From Nemertoderma westbladi (lineage: Eukaryota; Xenacoelomorpha; Nemertodermatida; Nemertodermatidae), in assembly GCA_032718475.1 (NCBI GenBank), contig JAUCBJ010006543.1, positions 17,528-81,527 of the forward strand: 64,000 nucleotides of DNA, given 5' to 3'. The notes under the pieces were generated by a model. It had not been told where the DNA came from, made no database searches, and worked only from the letters and a program-made list of their open reading frames with translations. The number at the start of each line of letters is the position of its first letter. Within the stretch, counting starts at the first letter, position 1. The translations under genes were made by a program, and so were the position numbers. This document shows, in pieces, positions 23,889 through 36,082 of this stretch.

Positions 23889-23960
23889 TGAGGACCGTCC
23901 TTAAAAGGACCGTGTGTGGTTCTTTGAGGAAGTCCTTAAAAGGACCGTTTTGGTTGGTGG
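23889..23960 (-). promoter_or_regulatory. Two tandem histone-type 3' stem-loops
   Basis: The minus strand reads CCACCAACCAAAAC then GGTCCT-TTTA-AGGACT (23931-23946), TCCTCAAAGAACC, and a second GGTCCT-TTTA-AGGACG (23896-23911), TCCTCAAAGTACC. A 6-bp stem, 4-base loop, CAAAAC leader and downstream CAAAGAA purine element match the histone mRNA 3' processing signal. No histone gene is adjacent. The unit is duplicated with a ~35-base period. Confidence 0.6.
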
Positions 23961-24560
23961 GACAGGCACACTACACTCTAACTTACTATTCACATATCTA
24001 TTACATATCTATATCTATTATTCAGGATTATTAATATATAAAAAAATCTTCATAATACTTATGGGAAGATACTATTTAATGTGATTGTGTATATAATGGC
24101 CACGTAATGGGATCATAGTTTTGTTACGGGGAGAAATACGTTATTATTACAGAAATTCTATGTTTTTGTTAGCTCATTTGAAAGCCACACATTTCAGCAT
24201 TATAAATATGTTAATAAATCGTAATAACACTAAAGAGAAGTTACTCTTTAGAGGGACCGAATATAAAATGACATTGCGTGGCTAATTACGTGATGGCGAT
24301 ACGTAACATTTACTAAGAGTTTATGTGGATATAAAAGGTCAATAAATCATATTGATTTGTAATTTGTCATTTTCTTATGAAGTAACAACAGTTATATTAA
24401 AACGCCATCATCCAATAATTGGAAGTGGTAAATATAAACATTAATAAATTTAATATGTTTAAACTTCCAATCACTAAAAAAAAGGTGGCCTAACCCCTGG
24501 TCTGGCACCCCAGAACACCAATATACAATTACACAACAATACACAACACCAATATAGCTA
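23961..24560. other. AT-rich spacer, no gene seen
   Basis: Unassigned sequence, repeated at 35103-35702 in unit 2. It has a short self-complementary AAAGAGAAGTTACTCTTT. No domain, RNA gene or element end could be recognised. Confidence 0.5.
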
Positions 24561-24566
24561 CATCAC

Positions 24567-24940
24567 TCAAGCCATACCTTGCCAGATTGTGCAATATAAC
24601 ATTCCATGGCCTTTATCATTAAGGTGAATGCCATCAGAGTGAAGCAAGGATCCTTCCTCTACCCGATGGCATAGATCACCTTTCATGGTGTTGATGTGGC
24701 CGCATTTGTAGAACTTCAGCCACTCTGCCATCTGCATATTTGTAGCCACACGCCTCGAATCAAAATCAGGATCCACAGATACTCTCTTTGGGTGCATTGT
24801 TCTTGGGGGGATCTGTGTCCATAAAACCTTGGAGGCTCCATTGGAAGACTGTCAGGACTTATAATAAATAATATTACTAACTGGCGGCTGATTTGCACAC
24901 TGGCCTATCATCAACAGCATACAAGCCGAACATTTCCGAC
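24567..24940 (-). pseudogene. SGNH-hydrolase-like C-terminal fragment, copy 1
   Basis: The minus-strand frame 24797-24567 ends with LLHSDGIHLNDKGHGMLY. The D-G-x-H-L-N-x-x-G signature is the catalytic Asp/His block of SGNH/GDSL esterases, which occur as stand-alone enzymes and inside some LINE ORF1 proteins. Upstream the frame gives FDSRRVATNMQMAEWL. The N-terminal Ser block is not found, so only a fragment remains. Mobile-element origin is likely from its surroundings but not shown. Confidence 0.5.
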
Positions 24941-25329
24941 CCATGTTTACGCAAAATTGTTTACAAAATTTGAGTCAATTTCTTAGTGGAAACGCTCGTT
25001 TCTTAATGCAATGTCAGCCTTTGCCCTAGTTATAGGGGTTATTCATAACAAATGTCATTGAATATATTGGAAAAGATTCTTTGGAAAGGACTCAGGTTAA
25101 GATTTTTCTTCCGTTTTTCATTCTTCCTTCGTATCTTCTTATCGATAAATTCTCTGATGTGTTCGATAAAACCTTGGAGGCTCCATTGGAAGAGTATTCC
25201 TTAATCATTGCCTTCATTCAATCTGGTGACAACAATGCAATCTGTCTCTCACACACAGTTGCCTCCAAAACTTACAACAATCATACAAGGTTTATTCTCT
25301 CAATGTCTCATAACCTCCTCAGGATTATG

Positions 25330-25775
25330 GTCAGCAAAGGTCCTCTCAGATTGCGGATGGAAGTTAACTCGAGCAACTGCTGGAGGCAGGCCAAAGTTAC
25401 AATTATGTCTGCAATCATTGTGGGCAAGGTACCCGAAGATTTTATCTGGGTGAGACATGTTGGTACAGATGTTTTATGAGGCTGATTTAAGAGTGAATTC
25501 ATGGTCTTCCATGTTTTACAATTGTTGTTGAGAGTTTTTTGAGAATTCCAAACCATGATAGTCTTTTTCAACTTTTCGTAATAGGCACGTACATTTATGG
25601 CGATATAATTTATAAATATGGAGGTTTTCTTTTGTTGGATTTTAGACATATTATTTGGCATAGAGAACATTTTTTTATGAATGGAAAAATTAAGCCCATT
25701 AGTCAACCAATGTCTCAACCTCTCTGAAGGTCCTCCTAGATCATGGCTGAAAATTAATTCGAGCAACTGCTGGAA
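25330..25775 (-). pseudogene. LINE linker fragment between direct repeats, copy 1
   Basis: The minus-strand frame (25766 downwards) contains INVRAYYEKLKKTIMVW and CKTWKTMNSLLNQPHKTSV, resembling the endonuclease-RT linker of CR1/I-type LINEs (YY..L...W..+N.+). It is flanked by two ~45-base direct repeats (TCGAGCAACTGCTGGA type, 25330-25385 and 25725-25775), so the LINE piece may be an insert within another repeat. The long plus-strand frame 25081-25479 is its complement plus flank and shows no domain. Confidence 0.5.
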
Positions 25776-25849
25776 TTTAAAAAAAATGTCACTATAGGTG
25801 TCCTATTGTGCATATTGTACACCACGAACCATATCACATTCGCTAATGG

Positions 25850-27020
25850 TAGGCCTATAAAATGGACGAACATCTTACAAATATAAAATTATATAAAAGT
25901 GTAGAGTAATATAAATAGCTAATGAATGCAGGCCTTCCACGCATCCAGTGATTCGCCCTCGCTGTTGTTGGGGCAAAACCATCTACCCAGTGCCCAGTGG
26001 TGGCAAGCATATAGTTGTGACAGTCTCCCCCTCTACATTCTTGGGGTAGAACCACTTCCTTTTAATCTGGGGCAGAACCACTTCCCTTTAATATGTGTGT
26101 GTCCCTGCACACACTTGATCATATTGCCACAGGTCTTGCATACCATTCCACTACAGGGGTTGAGGGGTCTCAGCTTGGCCAGGCACTACTCCACTACTGA
26201 TGATCAACTGGCCCCTCTTATTGACTCATTGTTCAGGATCCCACTACTCATGGGGAATATAAAACTAATAGGAATAATCAAGGATAATTTTGAGGATGAG
26301 TGGAGGATGATTTTATGATTACATTCATTTTATTTTAAATATGTTAATTTATGATATTTTATATATTTTGTGCATTCAGTAACCTTCTAGAATATCAACT
26401 CTATCATAATATTTGGCAAATAATTATACTGACATTTACAGCCATTCATTATTGAATAGTGATTAAAAAAATTAGTGAGACAAACCAAATCCAACGTTTT
26501 TTCAAAAGTATAAATTTAAAACCAGTATTCTAAATCATTACAAATGTATTACTACACCATTAAATGCATACATTACTCACATGTACCTGTTCCAAGTGGA
26601 GCAAGTATTGTAGGTTGGCCCGCTCGTACCTACACTGTAGCATCTCACTCACCTGCTGGGATATAACATGTACACTTCTATCCGACCTATGCAATGCATC
26701 TCATCCATCGGTCTTGTACATATCCTTATTAAACATAAATACAGCAGGGAATATATTCTGCACACACTGAGGCAACATTCTCAAGTACTGTACCTACCAC
26801 AACACATGGTCTACCTAGCCTACGTTTTAATGCCACACCAGTATCACACCACAAACAGGGCAGACCTTTCACACCCACTAACGCTTTCATTATTGTCTCT
26901 GGAACCCACACAAACATAGGGTATATACACAGTAGGGCTCTGGTCTAGGCAAAGCCTGCAGTGCCCAAGAGTTCACCTGGAGGTGGCGAATGCCACAGTG
27001 GCTCACCTTCCCATCTCGAT
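25850..27020 (-). pseudogene. DUF6729-type element fragment (copy C)
   Basis: The minus strand from 27018 reads PSRWEGEPLWHSPPPGELL, a stop-interrupted segment, YPMFVWVPETIMKALVGVKG, LPCLWCDTGVALKRRLGRPC (the W..PPP...P..VW.P...CxxC pattern I associate with DUF6729 zinc-binding domains), then the decayed INK-to-SEMLQC block down to 26565. After an AT-rich gap, 26180-25920 encodes CKTCGNMIKCVQGHTHIKG, KWFCP and a second GRWFCPNNSEGESLDAW knuckle. The fragment ends where the segmental duplication unit ends. Confidence 0.6.
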
Positions 27021-27109
27021 GTATTAAGTATATGTAAGTAATTAATTTACTATAATAAATAATATAATAATAATAATAATTATTATTATTATATTTCACC
27101 TTTTATTAA

Positions 27110-28454
27110 CCCTCCTCTGTACACCTGGGGTCAAAAACGACCCCAGTGACCTAAATCTCAAATTTTTTCTTCAATAGTTGTATGTGGGGTTCTGAACTTG
27201 ATAGTACCTTCCTAGCACATGTAATTCTATGAAATACCATGAATATTTGTTTTGTTTATCTATTTGATATAAAAATAAACACCTCTTTTTGAGCAACACT
27301 CCCTGTGACCACCTGGGGTCAATAATGACCCCACTGATAAAATCAAATACAGGTTAGGGTTGCACCTGCTCCTTTTTTTCGAAATTGGTGTTCTAGATAG
27401 TTTTATTTTGTTACACTCCCCAAAAAATTGTTCCATGCCAAATTTTATGAAAATTGAACAATGTCTAGAGGGTCCACACTCACACAAAGCACATGGCCAA
27501 TTCCCGCCCCTTGGTGCAAGTGAGTCATATTCCCTATTTTTGTGATGATCAACTTCTAGTATTCCTACTGCATTGATAATATGCTCATTAGAACCACAAT
27601 GACCGATTTAGTTGGTGTAGACACCTTCAAAACAAGCATAGAGCCAATAGTTTTTGAGATATTGCAGAAAATGTGAAGTTCAGTACAAGTCAACATTAGC
27701 ACTTTGATGCGATATTGACAAATACACTAAAAATTATACTTCTAACTATCTCAAGGCATCCAGAATTTACACATAACTGCAATCTCAATTTAGGTGATGT
27801 TGACCAGTTGACACTCTAAAAACTTGAGTTGAGTCATTTGTTCTCAAGTTATTGTACAAAATGTCTGGACTAGGTCAACTCAATATATGGAAGGTCATTG
27901 GTGGACCTAGCCTTGACATTTTGTACAATAACTCGAGAACTAATCACTCAGCTAATATTTTTAGAGTGTCAACATCACCTAAATTGATCATTGCAGTTAT
28001 GTGTAAATTCTGGATGCCTTGAGATAATTAGAAGTATCATTTTTACTGCATTTTGTCGATATCGCATCAATATCTCAAAAAATATTCACTCTATGCTTGT
28101 TTTGATGGAGTCTACACTAACTAAATCGGTCATTGCAGTTCTAATCAGCATAATATCAATGCAGTAGGAAAACTAGAAGTTGATCATCACAAAAATTGGG
28201 AATATGACTCACTTGCGCCAAGGGCGGGAACTGGCCATGTGCTTTTAGTGTGAGTGTGGACCCTCCAGACATTGTTCAATTTTCATAAAATCTGGCATGG
28301 AACACTGTTTTGGGGTGTGTAACAAAATAAAGACATGAAGAAACTGTAGACCTACCATTTATTGGGGAAAAAATCACATTCAACTGAATGGGGTCAAAAA
28401 CGACCCCAGGTGGTAGAAGTGGCACTTTTACCACGTGTACATAGGAGGGGAGGG
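27110..28454. mobile_element. piggyBac-type fold-back MITE, copy 2
   Basis: Duplicate of the 4237-5611 element, again flanked by TTAA (27106-27109, 28455-28458). Its left end, CCCTCCTCTGTACACC, is closer to a perfect inverted match of the right end than the first copy. It has a small duplication of GGGGA at the right tip and lost ~30 bases in the right arm near 28070. It came along with the segmental duplication rather than by a new insertion, since its flanks are also duplicated. Confidence 0.85.
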
Positions 28455-28633
28455 TTAAATAAAATATTTAAAAACAAGGGAGAACATCAAGGTTTACAAA
28501 AACACTAACTGATGACAATTATACATTAAAAAGACAGACAAACCAAATATACATAGTTCAATATAATACAGTATAAACTTATATAAAATATAACCGAATA
28601 AAGTAAAAATAAAATAAGGCAAGTGAACTGATA

Positions 28634-29130
28634 TTAATCTAAATTTCTAACAAACCGACAATATTTTAAAATATCAATATCTTTTACCCGACTTTTAAAA
28701 ACATTTATATTGGGAGAGTTAACTACTTCTACAGGTAATTCGTTCCATATATCGACTACGCGATTTGAAAATCTAAATTTACTAATTTGTAATCTGGCAT
28801 ATCGTTTAAATAATTTGAAATTATGACCTATATTGCTACTTTCACCATTTCCATAAGTAAAAAAATCATCAAAATTTAAATCAACACAGCTATTTATAAT
28901 ATTGTAAACCATTATTAAATCTGATATGACGGCGCATTTCAAGTGGTTATAACTGTAGTTACGTTAATCGACAAGGTAACTCTTGCGATCTAGTTTACAG
29001 CGAGCAAAAAGACACTGGGTAAAAAAGCGCTGTACTTGTTCAATCAAGTCAATAGTTCCAACGTTGAATGGTGACTGGTTTACAATACTCAAGTAATGGA
29101 CGCAAATAAGCCTTGTAAGCGGTTAGTAGA
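28634..29130 (-). pseudogene. CR1/Jockey-like LINE, RT C-terminal fragment, copy 2
   Basis: This is the duplicate of the 5843-6310 fragment in unit 2. It differs by a few bases (for example T to A in the SDLIMVYN leader, R to S before SNIGHN) and by a small deletion at the 3' end that extends the frame to FVRNLD. The same upstream frame breaks are present, so the piece was already dead before duplication. Confidence 0.75.
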
Positions 29131-29539
29131 TCGAAGTATAAAAACATCGGAAAATCATATTAACTATTTTAAATGCTTTTTTTAACTTGTTCTCTAAAAT
29201 ATAAATTAAATTTTAAATATTGTAATTCCGAGATCACTGCATGACTCATCACTTGGCAATAATTTGTTAAACAAAATATATGGATACATGGTGGTACTAC
29301 TACTTGTTGAAATAATTGAAAATTGAAACTGAACATTTATGGGCAGCAATTGTAATTTGCCACTTAGTCGCCCAGTCTTCCAACTGATTCAATGCCAAAT
29401 ATTATATGTAATATTATATGTATCTGAGGCAAATCGGAGCAGAACTCAAATTCTGTTTAGCGGTGGTCCAGATGTATAACCCTTGGGCCAACATGTCTGG
29501 TTAATATGAAAATAAATTAACCCGATAAAAGCCCATAAC

Positions 29540-30878
29540 TGAGAAAAAGGCATGTTAAAACCAGTAATTAAGAAAAATAAAATTAATGAATTAAATACCA
29601 ATAATATAGAAAAAAAGGCAAGTAAAAACCAGTAATAAAGTAAAAAGGCAAGTAAAAACCGGTAATAAAGTATAGCAAAGTAAAGCAAGTAAAACTGATA
29701 ATAAAGAAAAAAAAGATCAAGTGAAAACCGGTATGAAGGAAAAAAGGCAAGTAAAAACTGGAAATGAAGAAAAGAAAGGTCTTAAGTAAAAACCAGTAAT
29801 AAAGAAAAAAAGGCAAGTAAAAACCAGTAATGAAGAAAAAGGTCTTAAGTAAAAACTGGTACTAGTAATAAAGAAAAAAAAGGCAAGTAAAAACCAGTAA
29901 TAAAGTAAAAAGGCAAGTAAAAACCGGTAATAAAGTATAGCAAAGTAAAGCAAGTAAAACTGATAATAAAGAAAAAAAAGATCAAGTGAAAACCGGTATG
30001 AAGGAAAAAAGGCAAGTAAAAACCGGTAATAAAGAAAAGGCAAGTAAAAACCGGAAATGAAGAGAAGAAAGTTCTTAAGTAAAAACCGGTAATAAAGAAA
30101 AAAAGGCAAGTAAAAACCAGTAATGAAGAAAAAGGTCTTAAGTAAAAACTGGTACTAGTAATAAAGAAAAAAAAGGCAAGTAAAAACCAGTAATAAAGTA
30201 AAAAGGCAAGTAAAAACCGGTAATAAAGTATAGCAAAGTAAAGCAAGTAAAACTGATAATAAAGAAAAAAAAGATCAAGTGAAAACCGGTATGAAGGAAA
30301 AAAGGCAAGTAAAAACCGGTAATAAAGAAAAGGCAAGTAAAAACTGGAAATGAAGAAAAGAAAGGTCTTAAGTAAAAACCAGTAATAAAGAAAAAAGGCA
30401 AGTAAAAACCGGTAATGAAAAAAAAAATGCAAATAAAAACCGGAAATAAAGGAAATGGCAAGTAAAAACTGGTAATGAAGAAAAAAAGATCTTAAGTAAA
30501 AACCGGTTATGAAGAAAAAAGGCTACTAGTAATAAAGAGAAAAAAGGCTAGTAAAAACCGGTAATGAAAAAAAAAATGCAAATAAAAACCGGAAATAAAG
30601 GAAATGGCAAGTAAAAACTGGTAATGAAGAAAAAAAGATCTTAAGTAAAAACCGGTTATGAAGAAAAAAGGCTACTAGTAATAAAGAAAAAAAAGGTTAG
30701 TAAAAACCGGTAATGAAAAAAAAAATGCAAATAAAAACCGGAAATAAAGGAAATGGCAAGTAAAAACTGGTAATGAAGAAAAAAAGATCTTAAGTAAAAA
30801 CCGGTTATGAAGAAAAAAGGCAAGTAAAACTGGTAATGAAGAAAAAAGGTCTTAAGTAAAATCCGTTTATGAAGAAAA
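29540..30878. repeat. AG-rich minisatellite, copy 2 (expanded)
   Basis: Same unit as at 6725-7425 but about 640 bases longer. The added length consists of larger blocks (about 240-260 bases) repeated in tandem, each ending in ACTGGTACTAGTAATAAAG, which shows expansion in multi-unit steps rather than single units. Confidence 0.9.
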
Positions 30879-31388
30879 AAGGTTCCAAATGCTTTTATGA
30901 CTTAAGTTGATATCTGCTCAACTAAACTGGGGCTAGATCTCCCCCCCCCCCCCCCCCCCCCCCCAGGGGGCTAAAGGGGCAAGAAAAGAGCTGAAAAAAT
31001 GGAACGATTCTGAGCAGTGGGTAAGAAATGGGTGTGGATTGGTCAGGAGTGGGCTAAATGTACCTTATATATGATTTTGGAGGTTTTGCTGTCACTTTTT
31101 GCCATTTTTCATTAAGACCAGCTTATAAAATGCGAGTGTAGTTCTTATTAGTTGTTTAGCCTGGGCTCTCAGTATAAAAAAAATTCTGCATTATGAAATA
31201 AAAAAAAGCTATATGTATATTTTTTGTCATCATATATTTGTTATTAAAAATAAAAAAAAGCTTATGTGTATATTTTTTATCATCATTTATTTGTTATTAA
31301 AAATAAAGTAAAATCGCTTATATTCTCAATTTCTCAGATATCTTATTTCTAAATTATATTTGTTATATTTAATAATTCATGTTAGTAG

Positions 31389-33270
31389 ATTCAACCCGTT
31401 ATGTGCTCCAACCAGAAAATGGGAGGGGTGCATTTCTGCGCATTGTGACGGATATGTACTAATTTGGGTAGATACAGTATACCACATATGTAAGATACGC
31501 TGGAATTGTAACTAAAACCAAAAAGTTTTCTAATAATATTATTATATCCAACGCGGAATTTACTATATGTGGAGAGTGAAAAATTACTTCTCGCCCATAG
31601 GGAGTTACAGTAGATCTGAGTGCAAAATGACCTGAAAAGTTTTATTTTGACAATTTTTGAGCAATAGCTAAATTTACGTATTAACAAGTTTCCTCTTCTA
31701 TAAAGACTTGACAGTTGGTTAAGGATATCATAATTGTTGTCAGTTGTGTTGTGGAAAGTATTGCCTAAGTACTTGTATTTACTTACAGTTTCTATTGATT
31801 TACCATTAATACTGATAACAAGGCTATTTTTATATGATTTTGGTGTATAGGTTATGAACTTAGATTTCTTAATATTAATAACGATGGAGTGCCTATCTGT
31901 GAAGTCTATGTAAGTATCAATAAGTTTTCTAAGACCAGCTATGGAATTAGAAACTAAAGACAGGACATCAGCGTACATTAAGTGATTACACCTATGTTTA
32001 TTAAGTTGACAACCTATATTAGTATTGTTAAGTTCCCTACTAAGGTCGTCTACGTAAACAGCGTACAGATAACCAGATAGAATCCCCCCTTGTTTTGTCC
32101 CGTTTGTTACCGTAAAACTTTGAGTTTTGACATAATTTTGACGTAAAGCTTTGAAAACTTAAGAGTTTGAAAACAATACCAATACCTGATAATCCTAATA
32201 TAAAAAGTAGAAATATTGCGATCAACTAATTTAGAGAATAATTTATAGTGATTAACTACGTCGAAGGCTTTATAAGAGTCTATAAAACAAATGTAAATTG
32301 GGCTGTCATTATCCAAATAGTACTGTATTATTTCTTTTAAAGTGTATATGAATAATTCTGTGCTTAACTTATTTTTGAAGGCAAATTGTGAATCGGAAGT
32401 AATTAGTTTTGCGCCAAATCGGTCAAGATATACTAATTCTAGAATTTTACTACTAATTGATACGAGATAGCAATGCCCCTATAATTGTCAAAATTTGTAT
32501 TATCATCGTTCTTATCCTTCAGAATGGGCAGGATATTGCAACGTATGAGATCGTCATTTAAGTAGCCATGTACATTACAGATTGTGAAAATGGAAGCCAA
32601 ATGCGAAAATAAACGAGCCATACCATTCGTGTAATGTTCGCTGGCCAAACCATCAGGGCCAGTTTTACCAGGGGACAATCTACAAACGGCTACAGATACT
32701 TCGGCGTCTGTTACAAGCATACCGGTATCATTATTATACACAATATGAGTAAATATTGATTCAAGCTTTTCCTTGTCAAAGTCACTGTTGACCTTATTGT
32801 AAAGGGATGAGAATTTATCCTGAAAAAGGTTGCAAAAGTCTTGCTCACCAACCGCACCACCAACTTTACTTGAAAGTGGGACGTTTGTACTGCAATGTTT
32901 CTTTACATTATTCCAGAAGTTGTTTTGATTATTGGAATACATTGACTCTGCAAGTTTATTAGCAGGAATACCCTTTTCCGTAAATTTACATTGTTTTAAA
33001 GCATGTTTGAACTCAAGTTTAAAATGTATATAATCACGAAATATTTGTCCTGCTCGGGGTCTCCCACTAGAGCGCCAAATACGAAAATATAATCTTGATT
33101 CATCGTATTTCGATTTAATGAGATCGTTCCATCCCGGCACTGTATTACTTGTGTGGGACCCAGTTGGGTTTTTATTTTTAGGAATAGTTCGTTCAGCTGC
33201 CATATTAATAATAAAGTTGAGTAGACAAAATATGACGTAATGGAATCAATTATCAATGATACCTAGCTAC
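31389..33270 (-). pseudogene. CR1-like LINE reverse transcriptase, copy 2
   Basis: Duplicate of 7934-9820, with the same breaks and the same YADV in place of YADD. In the 254-codon linker/RT frame (32439-33203) nine residues differ from copy 1 (for example PIVKD to PILKD, HYMNG to HYTNG). Nearly all base changes alter the protein, as expected of neutral decay after duplication. Confidence 0.8.
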
Positions 33271-33395
33271 TTGGAAGATGGTGAACACCTAATTTAATTA
33301 TTATTTATTTTTACATTAGCAGATTGAGATTGAGTTCTTGAATATGAAAATATAGAATACTCACTTTTGTAGAAAGTAGAGTCAATTTTATCATT

Positions 33396-33569
33396 CTGAA
33401 TTGTGCCACTTATTACTTTTTTTTTATTTTTTTTAAACGATTTTTTGGTTTGTCGTTTTTGCTCGACCAAAAAATCAATTCTTTGGTCGACCAAAAACTA
33501 CTTTTTTGTTGATTAAAAAGTCACTTAAAAAAAGAAAAAAAAGAAGTAATAAGTGGCACAATTATTCAG
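33396..33569. mobile_element. 174-bp fold-back element, copy 2
   Basis: Unit 2 copy of the element at 9947-10120, with the same inverted ends. A few substitutions in the inner arms reduce pairing (GACTAAAAAGTCAG to GATTAAAAAGTCAC). Confidence 0.65.
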
Positions 33570-33628
33570 CCACCATTTGACATTCAAATAATTAATACTA
33601 ACTTACACAGTATCTTCTGTTTATTGTT

Positions 33629-33646
33629 GGCCCTTAAAAAAGGGCC
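33629..33646 (-). promoter_or_regulatory. Histone-type 3' stem-loop motif, unit 2 copy
   Basis: Identical hairpin and CCAACCAAAAC leader to 10180-10197, carried by the segmental duplication. Confidence 0.5.
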
Positions 33647-33889
33647 GTTTTGGTTGGTAGGTCAGTTGGCCTTTATTTATTTATTTATTTATTATTTAAT
33701 CCGGGCTAGCATACATCCCATATCAATATTACATACTGTAGAATTAATATTATTTATGCACTTTATACGTAATTTATAGAATTACATATTTGTACCGTGG
33801 AACAGACCCCAGAGCTGGACGATTGATATAAGAGTAAATACCAAATTAATATAATATATGTACACCAATTATTTATAATAACAATAATA

Positions 33890-34995
33890 AATAACACTTT
33901 AGTATAATGTTCACTGGCTAGTCCATCTGGACCAATCTTGTCACGAGATAACCTACCTTACTGCAAATGCTACTTCAATGTCAGTCACAAACATATCCTT
34001 ATTGAACTCAATGTTATTAAACATAGCTTCTACTTTATCCTTTTCAGTATCACTGTTAACTTTATTATAAAGGTCCGCAAATTTTTCTTTAAAGAGATCA
34101 CATATATCGTTTTCTCCTACCACAGTACCTGGAAAGAGGTACATTAGCACCACAATGTTTTTTCACATTATTCCAGAATTCATTTTGGCTATCAGAGTAC
34201 AGTGATTCTGCAAGTTTGTCAGCACGCAAATTCTTATCTCTACGCTTACACTGTTTCAAAGCTCGTTTAAACTCAAATTTAGCATGCATGTAGTCATGGA
34301 AAATCTGTCCAGCCCTAGGGGATCCATGTGTAGGCCAAATACTCAAATACCAAAAAATAGCCTCCTCGATTCATTATATTTATGTTTAACGAGGTCGTTC
34401 CAACCAGGTACAACCCTAGACTGCTGATGGGGAACTTTTTGGAATGGTCCGGTGCGTAAGCTAGCTTTACCACACAGACAATGGCATTATAATAATTATC
34501 AATTGCATTTTTATGCAGTGTACACCTACATTGTGCATCATGACATTCACATACGTTCTTAGGAATAATAATTTTACTAAGCAGATTATTTAGCACCAAT
34601 TGATAATTAAGATTAGCAGCCATTGTTTTACTCCAGTCACATTTTTGCATGGATGAATTTATTAAAGCAACTGTCACTATTATTACTCGATCTATTATTT
34701 TTCAGCACAGGTACAATACAAATTATCCATTCCAATATCCAAATTAAATAATACTGGCATATGGTCTGAGACAGACAATTCATTGACTGTAACTGAATGC
34801 ATCAACGGTACAACACTGCCAGTGCATGCCACATGGTCCAGCCATGAACATGTATTATGAGCAGCACTCACGAATGTAAATGTTCCCACTGGAAGTAAGT
34901 TAATGTCATATAAAATCATATTCATATTTTTGCACCAATTATTGGTATAATTAAAATAACGTGAGTCCGAGCCTGCATTAAAATCTCCTATCACG
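33890..34995 (-). pseudogene. CR1-like LINE endonuclease/linker, unit 2, cut at 34995
   Basis: Duplicate of 10440-11545. It stops inside the endonuclease, just upstream of the GDFN motif, because the A'-B' deletion junction (34994-34995) cuts it. The linker part carries a small change near 33950 (ATCTTACC to ACCTACC) that shifts the frame relative to unit 1. Confidence 0.8.
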
Positions 34996-35030
34996 TATAT
35001 ATTCGTATATTCGGTATATTCGTGGTACTT
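34995..35030. other. Deletion junction A'-B'
   Basis: Left of 34994 the sequence matches 11545 leftwards; right of 34995 it matches 23852 rightwards. The two parents share only CG at the breakpoint. About 12.3 kb (D) is therefore missing from unit 2 relative to unit 1. The short ATATTCGTATATTCGG repeat lies just inside B'. Confidence 0.85.
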
Positions 35031-35102
35031 TGAGGACCGTCCTTAAAAGGACCGTGTGTGGTTCTTTGAGGAAGTCCTTAAAAGGACCGTTTTGGTTGGT
35101 GG
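35031..35102 (-). promoter_or_regulatory. Two tandem histone-type 3' stem-loops, unit 2 copy
   Basis: Same pair as at 23889-23960, hairpins at 35073-35088 and 35038-35053. In this copy the pair lies only ~40 bases from the A'-B' deletion junction. Confidence 0.6.
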
Positions 35103-35708
35103 GACAGGCACACTACACTCTAACTTACTATTCACATATCTATTACATATCTATATCTATTATTCAGGATTATTAATATATAAAAAAATCTTCATAATAC
35201 TTATGGGAAGATACTATTTAATGTGATTGTGTATATAATGGCCACGTAATGGGATCATAGTTTTGTTACGGGGAGAAATACGTTATTATTACAGAAATTC
35301 TATGTTTTTGTTAGCTCATTTGAAAGCCACACATTTCAGCATTATAAATATGTTAATAAATCGTAATAACACTAAAGAGAAGTTACTCTTTAGAGGGACC
35401 GAATATAAAATGACATTGCGTGGCTAATTACGTGATGGCGATACGTAACATTTACTAAGAGTTTATGTGGATATAAAAGGTCAATAAATCATATTGATTT
35501 GTAATTTGTCATTTTCTTATGAAGTAACAACAGTTATATTAAAACGCCATCATCCAATAATTGGAAGTGGTAAATATAAACATTAATAAATTTAATATGT
35601 TTAAACTTCCAATCACTAAAAAAAAGGTGGCCTAACCCCTGGTCTGGCACCCCAGAACACCAATATACAATTACACAACAATACACAACACCAATATAGC
35701 TACATCAC

Positions 35709-36082
35709 TCAAGCCATACCTTGCCAGATTGTGCAATATAACATTCCATGGCCTTTATCATTAAGGTGAATGCCATCAGAGTGAAGCAAGGATCCTTCCT
35801 CTACCCGATGGCATAGATCACCTTTCATGGTGTTGATGTGGCCGCATTTGTAGAACTTCAGCCACTCTGCCATCTGCATATTTGTAGCCACACGCCTCGA
35901 ATCAAAATCAGGATCCACAGATACTCTCTTTGGGTGCATTGTTCTTGGGGGGATCTGTGTCCATAAAACCTTGGAGGCTCCATTGGAAGACTGTCAGGAC
36001 TTATAATAAATAATATTACTAACTGGCGGCTGATTTGCACACTGGCCTATCATCAACAGCATACAAGCCGAACATTTCCGAC
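35709..36082 (-). pseudogene. SGNH-hydrolase-like C-terminal fragment, copy 2
   Basis: Unit 2 duplicate of 24567-24940, with the same DGIHLN signature and an identical 76-residue translation. Confidence 0.5.

Larger units (their letters stand above)
4161..27021. repeat. Unit 1 of a large tandem segmental duplication
   Basis: Segments 4161-11545 (A), 23852-25810 (B) and 25819-27021 (C) recur in the same order and orientation at 27037-34995, 34994-36952 and 38349-39551. Long alignable stretches differ by about 1%. The interposed D segment (11546-23851) has no counterpart in unit 2. The end of C (27021) abuts, after 15 bases, the second start of A (27037), as expected at a tandem duplication junction. 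The copies could also reflect two haplotypes joined during assembly. Confidence 0.85.

Noticed and set aside
25081-25479. 132-codon plus frame, nearly conserved in the duplicate at 36223-36621
   Set aside because: Conservation comes from segmental duplication; the opposite strand carries recognisable LINE linker sequence and the plus frame shows no domain.
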